From Simmondsia chinensis (lineage: Eukaryota; Streptophyta; Magnoliopsida; Caryophyllales; Simmondsiaceae): a DNA stretch of 64,000 nt. Shown in pieces: positions 32,992-44,557 of this stretch. Both the position numbers and the translations under genes were made by a program. The DNA lies in the NCBI GenBank assembly GCA_018398585.1, contig JAGTTD010000010.1, positions 23,321,739-23,385,738 on the forward strand, read 5' to 3'. A model generated the notes under the pieces. It was not told the origin of the DNA. It was given only the letters and a program-made list of their open reading frames with translations, and did not search any database. Within the stretch, counting starts at the first letter, position 1. Each line of letters starts with the position of its first letter.

Positions 32992-34270
32992 GCCTAGTGT
33001 TCTGCTGATTAAGGATGTCGTAAACCTTTTTGAGGCTCGCATTTTTTAGGATCAGGCTCACCCATTGATTTCCCCGATTTTCGCTGTTGAGGTCCGTGAT
33101 GCCCTCTTTTCTATTGGTGAGGATAGGTTCCCTGGGCCTGATGATTATACTTCCATCTTTTTAAGAGGGTTTAGTAGGTGCTAGGTGGTTGAGTTATCAG
33201 AGCTATGCAGAGGGCTTCATTTTTTTTTTTTTTTAAATTCAAGACACATGCTGGGAACTTTGAATACCACTAGGATCTGTTTTGTGCCTAAAGTTGAGAC
33301 TCCCTCGAATTTTGGTGACTTCCTCCCTATCTTGTGTTGCAATGTGATCATAAGTGTATCTCTGAGATCCTTGCAAACAGGCTGAAAGGTATCCTTCCCG
33401 AGCTAATCGATGATGCTCAGACTGCTTTTGTCCCGGGCCGTCGAATTTCTTATAACGCTTTGTTGACATTGGAGCCGATGCTTAATTATCACCTTCAGCT
33501 TTTACTGCACCATCCGTTGAAGGTTGATATCTGTAAAGCTTTCAACACAGTTCGTTGGAACTTCATTTTGGTCTGTATGAGGAGTATGGGGATTCCCGAG
33601 ATCATGATTGGTTGAATCCAATAGTGCCTTTCTACAGCGTCCTTTTCTGTCACCATTAATGGTGAACTTAAGGGTTTCTTCCACTCGAGTCGAGGTGTTC
33701 GTCAGGGTGACCCGCTCTCTCCTTATCTGTTTATCATTGCTAAGGAGGGTCTCCAAGGATTGCTTTGCCAGGCTATTGATGACCTGTGGTCTGATTATCA
33801 CTTTTGCAAACGTCGCACTGGGCTCACACACTTATGCTTCATCGATGACCTAATGATCTTCTGTCGGGGTGATTTCAGCAGTGTCACAGTTGTTCATGAG
33901 GTTCTGGATTGCTTTCCTATTCTATTGACGCTTTTCTTAAATGCGGCAAAGAGTACTGTTTTTGACAAGAATTGATTCTGGGACTCGGAGTAAGATACTT
34001 GGTGTTCTGGGATTCAGTCTTGGGCGGTGCTCAGTTTGGTATTTCGGTGTGCCGCTTATTACTTCTCTGATGCAGTATGCGGGCTACAAATCGCTTCTAG
34101 ATCGTATCCTCTCTCATATTCGGCTATGGACCCCTAGTTCTTTGTCATATGCTAGCTACCTGCAGCTTATTAGGTCAGTCTTGTTCACTATTCAGGTATA
34201 ATAGTCATCGGTCTTCATGTTCTCGAGGATGATGAACAGGAAGATCGAGTCAACATTAGTAGCTTTCCAT
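32992..34270 (+). pseudogene. L1 ORF2 reverse transcriptase
   Basis: SPIFAVEVRDALFSIGEDRF-GPDD (33075-33150), then LANRLKGILPELIDDAQTAF and VPGRRISYN (33370-33460), VDICKAFNTVRWNFI (first RT motif, 33522), RQGDPLSPYLFIIAKEGL (33702) and LCFIDDLMIF (FADD-type catalytic site as FIDD, 33835-33864). Ends with LFTIQV...SSVFMFSRMMNRKIES at about 34250. Several frame changes near 33180, 33615 and 33960. Confidence 0.9.
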
Positions 34271-34271
34271 T

Positions 34272-34397
34272 CACATGGCACTTAGCTGACCCCCCCGGGG
34301 GGGTTTTGGGGGTGGTGTGGCGGCCAAAGGTTTGCCATAAAGGTCACTCTAAGACTATTAGACCAACTAAAAAGGTAGTACTTGCTCTGATACCAAT
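34272..34397 (-). other. LTR-element leader and primer-binding site
   Basis: The complement of 34384-34395 is a perfect TGGTATCAGAGC primer site, adjacent to an LTR on its right. The minus-strand sequence downstream could begin a gag (MANLWPPHH) but is cut off at about 34272 beside the L1. A C7G7 tract lies at the junction. Confidence 0.7.
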
Positions 34398-35449
34398 TGA
34401 AAGCCATAAAAAGGGAGTACCGGCAATTAAAATGAAAGAAAATAACGAGTGCGCAAAATAAAATGAAAAAGAGAAGAAGAAAAGAGTACATAATGACTTT
34501 GTAATGGTTCACTTCCAAGCTAGATGCTAGTCTACCATCCAAGTCACTAACTCGTTGTCACTTGAGCCTTTCACTAAGTGTGATGATCCTTTTAAACCTT
34601 AGCTTAGGATCCAACCTTTCACAACCAATCTTTTTGTACATAGGTTCAAGACTAACCTTTTTACAACCAATGCTTTTGTAACCGTAGGCTCATGATCCAA
34701 CCGTTTTACAACTGATCCTTCTGTACATAGGCTCAAGACCAACCTATACAAGAAAATAAATTAAAGCGATGAAACTCTCATGATTGAAAGAGTGTTTTGA
34801 CAATTAATCAAGCGTAGCAAAAGCGAATGATATTCGAATGAAGCTCAATAAACTCAACCATAGAGAGAATATGCAGGGCTCAAGAAAACTCCAATAAAAA
34901 AAAGATTATGACATTCAAAGCTCAAGAACAACAACAATTAAAACAAATTTTCTTTTCCTATTTGGATCAATTGAATGAAGCATCCAAGGTCATTTTATAG
35001 AAAAAGGAGGCCCTAATTAGCAATTGGAAAGATTTGGAAATGTTTGAAACAAATCGGATTTTAAAAAGTGGCCGTTTCTACTTGAAGCAGAGCTGTGTGT
35101 TGACACACAATCTCTATGTTTTGAGACACAATAGTCTAGTTCTACTGTTTTTTGTGTGTCAACACATGCTTCTTATGTGTCGACACTCATCATGACCTAG
35201 TGTTTTTGAACCTTTTTGACCTTTGGACTTGATTTGGTAAACATTTTTGACCATTTTTTTAAATAAATAATCTTTTAACCAAGACAAAGTATCACCCTAA
35301 AAAAATTTTCGTGATCTCGTTATTTTGGGCATGCCTTCAATAATGCCAATGTATAAAATATTTCCATTCAAAAATTAAATCTGGTCGTACTTAAATTGAG
35401 TGCATTTTTCAAGCAGATTTGTGAAAAAAATATCCAAAATCTTTCAACA
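34398..35449 (-). repeat. 5' LTR of a truncated minus-strand element (copia-type?)
   Basis: Bounded by TGAAAGCC and CTTTCAACA, so on the minus strand it runs TGTTGAAAG...GGCTTTCA with a short terminal inverted repeat, 1.05 kb. Interior has three related ~60-bp segments (34600-34745: GGATCCAACC, TTTTGTACATAGG, CTCAAGACCAACC). The right edge is inferred only from the inverted repeat. No pol belongs to it here. Confidence 0.5.
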
Positions 35450-35769
35450 ATATTATTGCTAGAACACCATAAATCAATATTGAGATATTAAACTCAAACG
35501 ATATATCAGGTGTTCAAGTCCTAAAAAACAAAAAAATGATTTATTGAACTGCCTCGACTCAGATTTTGTTCTTTTGATTTTGGATCAATCTTCACTTCAA
35601 TTTTGGTCTTTTTTTTCCTCTTGATCCATTATCTTCAAATTCTTGGTATCGATGTGATCATTGTTAAATTTACTTGCTTACTTATTAGTCATTTTCATCC
35701 TGATTAGGACAATAAAGCGTAATAACTCACTGAATGATTGTTATTATTAAAATTACAATGTAAATGGTC
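35450..35769. other. Unassigned sequence
   Basis: AT-rich, no coding, repeat or RNA feature recognised. The last ~70 bp may already belong to the Tat-type RT that follows. Confidence 0.4.
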
Positions 35770-37724
35770 GTCAAAGCCAACAATGACATCACGCTCAAAT
35801 CAAATCCCGAGATGAGCACTTGGAATATTTAAAAACTGTGTTCTTTTGAATGAGAAAGCACAGTCTCAAAATGAACCCTCTTAAATCTATTTTCGGGGTA
35901 CAAGCTGGAATTTCCTGGGCTTCCTTGTCACTAGAGGGGGATTAACGTTAAGATGAATCAGACTAAGTCCATTTAGAACATTAAAACACCGTCAAATAAG
36001 ATAGACCCTCAGCATTTCTTAGGGCCGGTCAATTTCTTAAGTCTTTTCATTTCAAATGTTGCAGAAAAAATAAAGTCTTCTCGCCATTGCTGACACTCAA
36101 GTCTAAAAATGACTTTAAGAAGCAGCATCAAGTATCTTTCGAGGCCATCAAAGAATATTTGATTAGGCCACCAGTGTTAATCCCACCTAAGCAGTGGAAA
36201 CCTTTAAAGATTTATGTTTTCGCCTCTGCGGAATCAATGTGCTATTTTTTTGTATAAGGCAATGAGCAAGGGTTTGAATGAAGTGTGGTCTATTTGAGCC
36301 ATTGCTTAAATGAGTGTGAATAAAGTGTACTTCGATTGAGAAATTGTGTCTTACATTGTACTAAGCATCTGGAAAGTTGAGACATTACTTTCTTGCATTC
36401 CTTATTTATGTGGTTGCTCAAATAGATTTTCTCAAGTATATGCCAGATAAACCTTTAATGAGATGAAGATTAAATAAGTGGAGAGCTGCTCTACTTTAAT
36501 TTGAATAGGTACGTCTGTCAAAAAAGTCCGTCACAGGCCAGGCCCTGACAAACGTTTCGCTGACCATCCTAATATTCAATCAGAATCAACCCACAAACAA
36601 GGGGAACTATTTTTAGTAAGTGGAGTGACTAAGTCCAGTGATAGAGTGGGGATCATTATTAAATCGCCCTCTAAAGTCATTGCTAGGCCCATAGTCACCC
36701 TAGTGGATAAATGCTCCAATAATGGGGTTGAGTATGAGGCATTGGTCGTTAGCCTCAAGACCATCCTAGGGATGGGAGTACCCAGTGTAATTATAAGAGG
36801 GGATTCATAGTTGGTAATCTACCAAGTCAAGGGGGAGTTCTAATGTTTGAGTAATACCTCAAAAGGTGCGTTTCAATAGTGCAAAAGCTATTAAAGAAGT
36901 TTGATGAGGTAAAAATTGAGTATGTGCCTCGAGATCAGGACAAGGAAGCCAATAACTTGGCATACTTGGCCTTTGAGTACAAATTACTGAAGAAATGGTG
37001 TGAGGAACGCATGGTCATCAAGACCAAGGATCTAGAACATGATCTTGAGGTCATTGGGTCCTTTACTTCTAAGAGTAGGGGATCCCAAATGTTTTGTTTG
37101 ATTGGCATAAGTTACATCAAACTATGGTTTAACAAAGTGAGGATTGGAGGAAACCCTTAGTGGAATGCTTTAGGAATCCCCATCAGTTCAGAAAGGAAAC
37201 GAAGATGAAAATGAAGGCTTACATGTATCACCTAGATAAAGAGCATAGGGAGTTATGCAAAAACGACACGACTGGAGTGCTTCTTAAATGCCTAGACATG
37301 GATGAAGCCATGTTATTCGTGGTCGGGGCATGTGAAGTGATTTGTGTATTCCATTTGGCTGGAAACAAGATGCATTGGTTAATCAGACGTAAAGGCTATT
37401 ACTTGCCATCAATGATGAACGATTACATCAAGATTCCCTAGGGATGGGCACGTCCCCAGGGTCCCCGCTTTTGAAATGCTTGCAATTGCGAGGCCATGAG
37501 GGTGGCCAATGGGCATTATGTGGGAGATTAATACTCCTTCTAGCAAGCAGCACACATGCACCCTTGTGGCCGTGGATTATTTCACAAAGTGGGTGGAAGG
37601 TAAACCATATAGGAACATCAATGAACAAAACATAATTGATTTCATCAAAATGTACATCCTACCTAGGTTTAGCTTCCAAGATGCTATAACTATGGACAAA
37701 GATAAGGTATTTAGCGGGCCTTGG
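35770..37724 (+). pseudogene. Tat-type Ty3/gypsy pol: RT, RNase H, second RNase H, integrase
   Basis: RT end: RDEHLEYLKTVF (35812), KMNPLKSIFGVQAG (35861). Thumb and RNase H: SFEAIKEYLIRPPVLIPPKQ (36137) and KIYVFASAES. A second RNase H follows at 36610-36960: VGIIIKSPSKVIARPI, NNGVEYEALVVSLK, VIIRGDS then LVIYQVKGE and KIEYVPRDQDKEAN. Two consecutive RNase H domains mark the Tat/Ogre group. Integrase: LLKCLDMDEAMLFV...WLIRRKGYYLPSM (37276-37420), then LVAVDYFTKWVEGKPY (37564) and ITMDKDKVF with Asp. Part of the zinc segment is deleted. Interrupted by a LINE tail. Confidence 0.88.
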
Positions 37725-38297
37725 GAGAAGGCGTTCTCTCAAGAGATGCAAACAACTCCATATTAAAAACAGGAAGAGGGGGAAAGGTCTGCCAAAGAGG
37801 AGTTAGATTGAGGCGATTTGGCAGGATCTCGCCTATCGAAACCTGAATGAGGGGATGACCCGAGATAAAGCTCAACGAAGGATCAGTATGGGTGTTACCG
37901 ATATAGTGGTTTAGGATCAAGGAGCACTTCTAAGATAGTACTAGTACCACGAGGCATTTTCCACGCCTTTTTGTTTATGTGCAGTTTTGCCGTATGTTGG
38001 CTACTTTGTGTTCGTATGGTCTATCGCCTTGTTGTTGTATCACCTATTCACTTCTTATACTCTCTATATGCTTATATTGTGTCATTATGTCTGCCCTTCC
38101 ACCTAGATGCTTCTATGCTTTATGCTCCCATGCTTCCATGCTTTCATGCTTTTCATGGTTCTCAGGTTGGGGGTCCTCGAAAATACCCTCTCGTTAGGGT
38201 ATCACCCTGAAAGGGTAAGACTGCATACATCCCACCCCTCCTAGACTCTGCTTACGTGGGAGCTCTTGATACACTAGGTCTGTTATTGTTGTAGGTT
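37725..38297 (+). mobile_element. 5'-truncated RTE LINE inside Tat-type integrase
   Basis: A few codons of the RTE C-terminus (GKGLPKRS, IWQDLAYRNLNEGMTRDKAQ, IVVDQ after a stop; about 37790-37930) are followed by a T/C-rich 3' UTR with ATGCTTCC-type repeats (38105-38155). The conserved end CAGGTTGGGGGTCCTCG...CTGCATACATC finishes in GTTATTGTTGTAGG. The same end forms the short insert at 3671-3807. The left boundary is approximate and no clear duplication is visible. Confidence 0.8.
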
Positions 38298-38477
38298 AAG
38301 GAGTTCACTAACAACTTTAACATTGAGATGTTGAGCGCAACGCCCTATTATGCGCAAGAAAACGGTGAGGCAGGGTCACCTAATAGGATTGTTATGGAGA
38401 ATATTGCGAAAATGATTAAGCATAATCCAAAAGGTGAATTGAGCATCTACTACGAGGAACATATTTCCTAAATTGGC
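38298..38477 (+). pseudogene. Tat-type integrase, continuation
   Basis: VKEFTNNFNIEMLSATPYY, then QENGEAGSPNRIVMENIAK: the part of integrase carrying the catalytic Glu (family form NGQAEAANK; here Glu then Ala at that point). Lies directly after the LINE tail and ends at about 38470 against an LTR fragment. Confidence 0.8.
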
Positions 38478-39135
38478 TTGAAGGGGCACAACGAAAAACG
38501 AATTTTAAATTCTTAATTTCAAATCCAAAGCCCAAACCTAATTAAATTATTTAATTACGTCAAGATCTTACTCTAATAGGTTCATAATAAGACGAACAAA
38601 AATATGGAATGAAACAAGTATAATTATAGTATATAGAATGAACAAAATAAAGGAAAGAGAAATTAAATATCAAATACTTAATTTCAACACACTTGGAGGG
38701 CGAATCCCTACTTTGACTTGAAGATCTGAATTTAGATGAAGAATTCTTGACATCTCATAGTCTTCTTTGTAATGACCTCCTCTAGCACATGGGGTGCGGA
38801 CTCCCAAAATATTTATTCTATGAAAAATTTTAGAACAATTTTTTAGAAAAATAACGCCAAACAATTATTTAGAAAACCCCTAAAATATTTTTAGGTTTCG
38901 TCAAGGGAGAAAACCATGTTCCAAAACCCTAAATACATATTGTCTCATGGGTCAAACTGCTCATATTTACAAAAAACAAAAAAATGACACATGTCGCTTC
39001 TAGATTAGTTAGTCTACGAGCAAATGGATCACGAATACAGGCACAGGCGTGCGCCAGCCATGACGCATGTAATTCTTGGATTTTCCTACAACTTTTACTA
39101 TGAACCGTGCAGTCGCACTGCCCCAGTGCACAATA
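38478..39135 (-). repeat. LTR fragment of family K, minus orientation (K2)
   Basis: The reverse complement matches 21830-22290: TAGGGTTTTGGAACATGG and TTTTCTCCCTTGACGAAACC compare with TTTAGGTTTTGGTACCTAGT and TTTTCTCCTATGACAAAAAA, and TCAGATCTTCAAGTCA is shared. The similarity weakens beyond about 38950. No coding sequence. Confidence 0.65.
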
Positions 39136-40583
39136 TGTCACGGTCTTGTTGTGAACCACGACATGGTGTGTGTGCGCGGGCCTATGTGTCACGTGCATGT
39201 GCTACTAAGAGCATGTATGGCGCTCGCTGCCCCTGTGTGCACGGCCTAGTGTCATGCGTTGCGTGCGAGCCAGCACCGATGTGCATCTCAACGCCAGCGT
39301 ATAGGAGCCTAGGAATGAAACCATCTCGTGGGATGAACATGTGTGAATTTTGTGGGCTGTGTCGCAAGACACATCCCAAGTTGCAAAAGTTCCCTTATTA
39401 AGAAAGACACAAGTTGTTAAAGTCAAGTTTGGGACATCAAATGTTCTAACCCAGAATAGTGGTGCTAAATGGGACCAGCAACTGGGGCAGGGCTCATTGC
39501 AGCAATGAGGGCGGCATGAGATCTCCATGTGAGTAGGACACTATGTGGACACTGCATTAGGGCCGAGTGCCAACATTGCGTGTATTTTGTCCAAGGAAGG
39601 TTTGGGTCCTCGTCTGAGCTATGGGGCGCGATGCTATAGCACTCAAGTAAATGGGGTTCAACCTTCTCCTTGTGAGAGGCGGTGTGCACCAGCCCTGTTT
39701 ACTTGTCTCGTGGTTTGGTGGCGTGGTTGTGGCAACACTATTCTTGTGGATAAGGTTAAGAGCCATTGGTTGTGTGCCAACATGCGCCCATGTTCAATGA
39801 ATGCTACATGATGCTTGTCCACACTGAATATTGCGCGCTACTGGTGCAGGATCATGTGAACTCCCCATAAGGACTGAAACCTCGAACACGAGGTGCACCC
39901 AAGGGGCTCGGTTGTTTATGGGTGTTGCTCTAGAGCAGGTCGACTTCAGGCTGCTTTTAAGAGTTAACAGACACTGTAAATGACCTGTGAATTGAGGAAT
40001 GACCCGAGGAGTTAAGACGTGGGGTTGAGGCTTGAAGGGTGTCAGTGATGTCTGACATAAGTGATGGTATCCGGCTGGTGTGTCGGCCCATAGAGGGATG
40101 TCCTTGGGAAGTGGGGTGTATTCTTAAAACTCAAAGCAATGTCGGCGAGGTTCGACACAAGTGATGAGCACGGCGAGGCTATCAGCTCAGGAAATAGTCC
40201 GATGCACAAATGTGTAAAGAACTTCTTGGATCGATATGGATGATGTGACCTTGGTGCACTGGTATGCACCTAAGTGTTGAGTTGGCAAGTGAACCTGTTG
40301 ACGGGTCACGTTTCAGGGTTTGTGGTCTTGAAGTTTGGTTGAACGTCAATGCACCACTAAGTAGGTTAGCCTTTAGTGTCTTGGGACTTAGGTGGCCTTT
40401 TGAAACAAATTGGGACACTGAGGTTGAGAGGGGTTGCACTTGTCAAGTCATGTGTATCGCGAATGACAAAATATAAGTGTCGAGAGGTGAAAGAGCCTCT
40501 CTTAGAGTAAGGCTGGCCTTGATTCAATGAAGTCCTAGTGTTGCATGGTCGTTTGTTCCCCGAAGCAATTTGGGACCATTACA
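39136..40583 (+). repeat. First LTR of element J
   Basis: About 1.45 kb from TGTCACGGTCTTGTTGTGAA to GGGACCATTACA. Aligns throughout with 42625-44066. Short frames on both strands (for example the Cys-rich one around 39024-39401) have no counterpart preserved in the other copies. Confidence 0.8.
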
Positions 40584-41987
40584 GTTGGTATCAGAGCCTC
40601 GAAAGACTGGGAGTGTCGGTGTAAGTCAATTTGGGGATGTGTTGTATGGAGCTTCCTTGTTTGGGAATGTTCTCTTATGCTACTTTGATGCTATTGGTGT
40701 ATGAGTCTGTGACGTTGGATGTCTACGCTAACATATACTTCGAGGTGGTTGGTTGTCCGGGCATACTCGAGCCACTTAGATACTATGGTTGGATATTTTT
40801 AGCTTAAGTGGGGGAGATCCCTACATCCAGGTAATGAGAAACAAGGTTTCACTGTCACGGTGACTAGCACCAAGGCAGTCAAAGCTGAGACTAAGGCACA
40901 ACGGGGTGCGGACCAAGTGAGGGTCAGTGAGGACTCTACAGCATGCAGACGCTGTTTGGTTAGGTGGTGGTCTAAAACTGTTGCTAGTTTTGGTGGGGGG
41001 GGGGGGGGTTCTTTTGATCGTGGCCCCACTGAGAAGAATCGTGTCCTAATGGACTTGCGCAGTGGCACAGGCCACTAACGCATTTGTGTTGGAGGTGCTC
41101 GTGTTAGAGTAGCCTCGCCCTGTGAATGGAAAGTTACTGCATCAGTGTGGGCTATTAGAGTTGTCGTTGGGCGAGCATCAATTACGTCGTAGTGTCAACG
41201 ATGGAGGGAAGCGATGTCAAACCATCCCCTAGTTGTCATAGGGTGAGTGCTGAGGGTCTTGATGGCCAAGAGGCATAAGGAAGCAATGACAACAAGTGTG
41301 GGGGTCTATTCTTACAGCAAGTGTTGAGCAATCTAGGTCCAAATGCGATCGGGCAGCATTGGCTCTTGAAGTCTTCCCAGAGTGGGGGCAAAGGGATCAC
41401 TAAAGGGAGAGGTCTAAGTAAGGGGCAGTCATGGGGACTCCTAAAGTCCTCCAATGGTGGAGTCGTGGTTCAGGTGGGATCGTGCCATGGTGGCTTTCAA
41501 CGTCCTCTAAGTGTGGGGTTGAGTAAGCCTGGGATAAGACTTCGCTGGTGGGTGCAAAGTTTTGTTATTGCTGAAGTTTGGGGAAAAGGAATAACAAGTT
41601 GTGGAGGAGAGCTAAGTAATCGGACTGGGTTCACAATGCATCCCACACTAGAGTAGTGTCAGCTTGCCTAAGGAGTTGTTCATGAGCACACATTTCGATC
41701 CATTAGCAGATGTCCTGTATTCGAGAACCAAGGGAGATCAAGTAGTATCGGCCATGTCTTGAGGAGACGGGCCTTGGTGAGTTTTGGATGGCAATGGTGA
41801 AAGGCCTTCTATTCGATGCTCTGATAGCTTTTAAGGGTTGTGGTGCAGCTTCTTGACAAGTGTGAGTGCAAGTGGGAGCTTTTGTTGGGGCGAATATGCG
41901 AAGAAGTACGAGCTCGTCTTTGATTCAAGGCCAAGTCCAGTGGGGCGTAGAGTTAGGCCATCAAAGAGGTGATCTATAGAAGTAGTG
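40584..41987 (+). other. Internal region of element J, unit 1
   Basis: Non-coding in all frames. Contains a G14 run (40995-41008) where unit 2 has T27 plus G36. It resembles unit 2 in order and spacing (for example AAGTGTGGGGGTC at 41295 and 44846). Continues after the solo LTR at 42552-42624. Confidence 0.7.
40586..40597 (+). promoter_or_regulatory. Primer-binding site of element J
   Basis: A perfect TGGTATCAGAGC two bases after the LTR end. The equivalent place in the second unit (about 44069) has decayed to TTGATATAAGGGTC. Confidence 0.8.
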
Positions 41988-42551
41988 TGTTATGAACCGA
42001 GAATCCAAAGCATGAGCTGAAGTTGTCCTGCTACCGGGTGCTGCTATGCTGCTGCTGTTATCTGTTGTTATTCTGCTGTGGTTGCGATCTTGCAACTATA
42101 TGATGGTAGTTTAGTGTAGGAAAGTTGTATTAGCTTGTTGATATTGTAACTACAATAAGTCTTGATGTAATTAGTTGCATAAGTCTCTTGTTAAGTCGTG
42201 TAATAAGTGAACTCGAGTGGTATGTAGCCTAGGTGGTCAATGGCCGGTCAAGGTTGGCGGCTAGTTAGTTAGTTGGCGGTTAAGTTGGTTAGGCCATGGG
42301 TCCACATGCATTGTATCTCTAGATATTTTTAGCCTTAAGCCATCCTACGAGGAAGTAGTATAAGTAGATGGCTCTAGCTTGTAATCCGGGGAATAACTTT
42401 GATAAATGAAATTGATATCTTGGATATCTCTCTCTACTTCTCATCTCCTTTCCCTTCTTATCTCGTCTAAACTCTAAATTCTCTTCTCATCTCATACTCT
42501 TAATATCCCAACCAAGGTGAAGGTCTAAAAGTAATCTTTGAAACCTTAACA
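41988..42551 (+). repeat. Solo gypsy LTR with TSD
   Basis: TGTTATGAACCGAGAATCC to TGAAACCTTAACA, 564 bp, flanked exactly by TAGTG (41983-41987 and 42552-42556). Its U5 matches the LTRs of element G. Unit 2 of J shows the empty site near 45545 (GAAGTGGGGGCAAGAAG). A solo LTR forms by recombination between the two LTRs of a full element. Confidence 0.92.
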
Positions 42552-42624
42552 TAGTGGGAAGCAAGAAGAGCAAGGCTTAATGAGCAGTGTCAGCGAGGAT
42601 GTCGACAATTTAAGTGGGGGAGTA

Positions 42625-44066
42625 TGTCAAGTCCTATTATCGACCATGACACGGTGCATGTGTGCATGCCTTTGTGTTGCGAACACGTGCTCCTCAGTGC
42701 TTGTACGGCGCACTCCAATGCCTGTGTGCATGGCCCAGTGCCGTGCACTATGCACGAGCTAGCGATGGTGTGCGTAGAGGAGCCTATAAATGAGAGCACA
42801 TTGCACGTCGAACAGGCGTCCGTGTTGCATGCTATGTTGCAAGGCACATCCCAGTTTGCAGAAGTTCCGTTATTGAGAAAGACACATGTCGTTGAAGTCG
42901 GGTTTGGGGCATCAACAAGTCTAACCCTGAATAGTGGTGCTAAATGGAATTCCCCGGTAATGAGGGTAGGCCTCAGTTCAACCATGAGAGCAACCTGAAG
43001 TCTCCATGTGAGTAGGACACTCCATGCACACTATGTTAGGGCCGAGGGCCCACAGTGTGCATATTTCATCCAAGGAAGGTTTGGGTCCTTGTCTGAGCCG
43101 CGGGAAACGATGCTATAGCACTTCAGTAAGCTGGGTTCAATATTCACCTGGCGAGAACAAAAACCGTGTTCGAGCCTACTTGTGAGCGACGGTGTGCACC
43201 AGCCCTGTTTACTTGTCTTATGTTTTGATGGTACGGTTGTGGCAACACCATGCTTGTGGATAAAGTGAGGGGTCGTTGATTGTGTGCCAACGTGCGCCCA
43301 TGTTCAACTAATGCAACAAGATGGTTTCGCACTCGGGCGAGTGGCACACTACTTGTGTGGGATCATCTGAACTCCTCATAAGGACAGCAGCCTAGAACAC
43401 GGGGTGCACCCAAGGGACTTTGTTGTCCTTAGGTTTTTCTTTAGAGTAGGTCCACTTCAGGCTGCTTCTAAAAGCAAGCCGACACTATAGAGGACTTATG
43501 CGTTGAGGAATGACCCGGGGAGTCAAGACGTTGGGTTGAGTCTTAAAGGGTGTCAATGATGTCCGAGATAAGTGATGGTGATCCGATGGTGTGTCATCCC
43601 ATTGAGGGATGTCCATGGGAGTTGGGACGCATTACTGAAGCTCAAAGGGACATCAGCAAGGTTTGACACAGGTGATGAATGCGGCGAGGGTGGGAGCTCG
43701 AGAATTCGTCAGTCACGTCTGTGTGCAAAGAGCTTCATGGATCGAAGCAGATGATGTGACCTTGGTGCATTGGTATGCGCCTAAGTGTTGGATTGGCAAG
43801 TGAACCTATTGACGGGCCACGCTTTAGGGTTTGCTGTCTTAAAGTCTTGTTGCCTTCGAGGACTTGGGACTTAGGTGGACTAGTGACACAAAGTGGGGCT
43901 CTCAAGTTGGGAGGGGTTGCACTTGTCGAGTCATGTGTACAGCGAATGACAAAATGTAAGTGTCGAGAGGTGAAAGAGCCTCTCTTGGAGTAAGGCTGGC
44001 CTTGATTCAATGGAGTCTTGGTGTCGCATGGTCATTTGTTTCATTGAGCAATGTGGGACCAGTACA
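42625..44066 (+). repeat. Second LTR of element J
   Basis: TGTCAAGTCCTATTATCGAC to GGGACCAGTACA, about 1.44 kb. Preceded by TTTAAGTGGGGGAGTA (polypurine tract). It serves as the 3' LTR of unit 1 and the 5' LTR of unit 2. Confidence 0.8.
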
Positions 44067-44519
44067 GTTGATATAAGGGTCTCGAAAGATTGCATACTCC
44101 AACATGAGAGTGTGGGTACGAGTCAGTTTGGGGATATGTTGTATGCAGCTTCCTTGTGTTGGAATGTTATCTTACACTACTTCGATGCTATTGGTGTATG
44201 AGTCTGTGCAGTTGGATGTCTGCACTAACATATAGTTCGTGGTAGTTGGGTGTCCGCGGGTACACGAGCCACTTCGATACTATTGTTGGATATTTTTAGC
44301 ATAAGTGGGGGAGATCCCTATTTCTATGTCATGACAAATTAGGTTTTGTGGTCACGGTGACTGGCACCAAAGGAGTCAAAGCTGAGACTAAGGCACAATG
44401 GGGTGCGGACCTAGTAAGGCTCTGGGAGGACTCTAAAGCTTGCAAACATTGTTCGGTTAGGTGGTGGTCTAAAGCCGATGCTAGGTTGTTTTTTTTTTTT
44501 TTTTTTTTTTTTTTTGGGG

Positions 44520-44557
<38 letters not shown>

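Larger units (their letters stand above)
29490..34270 (+). mobile_element. Degenerate L1 LINE
   Basis: ORF1 zinc-knuckle region, then ORF2 endonuclease and RT in L1 order, interrupted by a MITE at 32090-32988. The 3' end (rest of RT, RNase H, poly(A)) is missing. At 34270 it abuts an unrelated LTR leader. The 5' end is also missing. Confidence 0.85.

Noticed and set aside
34272..34340. C7G7 palindrome as a terminator
   Set aside because: Short, at a junction between two truncated elements, and without a T-run or any gene it could serve.
39024..39401. Cys/Arg-rich 125-codon frame at the start of element J
   Set aside because: Crosses the LTR boundary and is not kept in the two other LTR copies.
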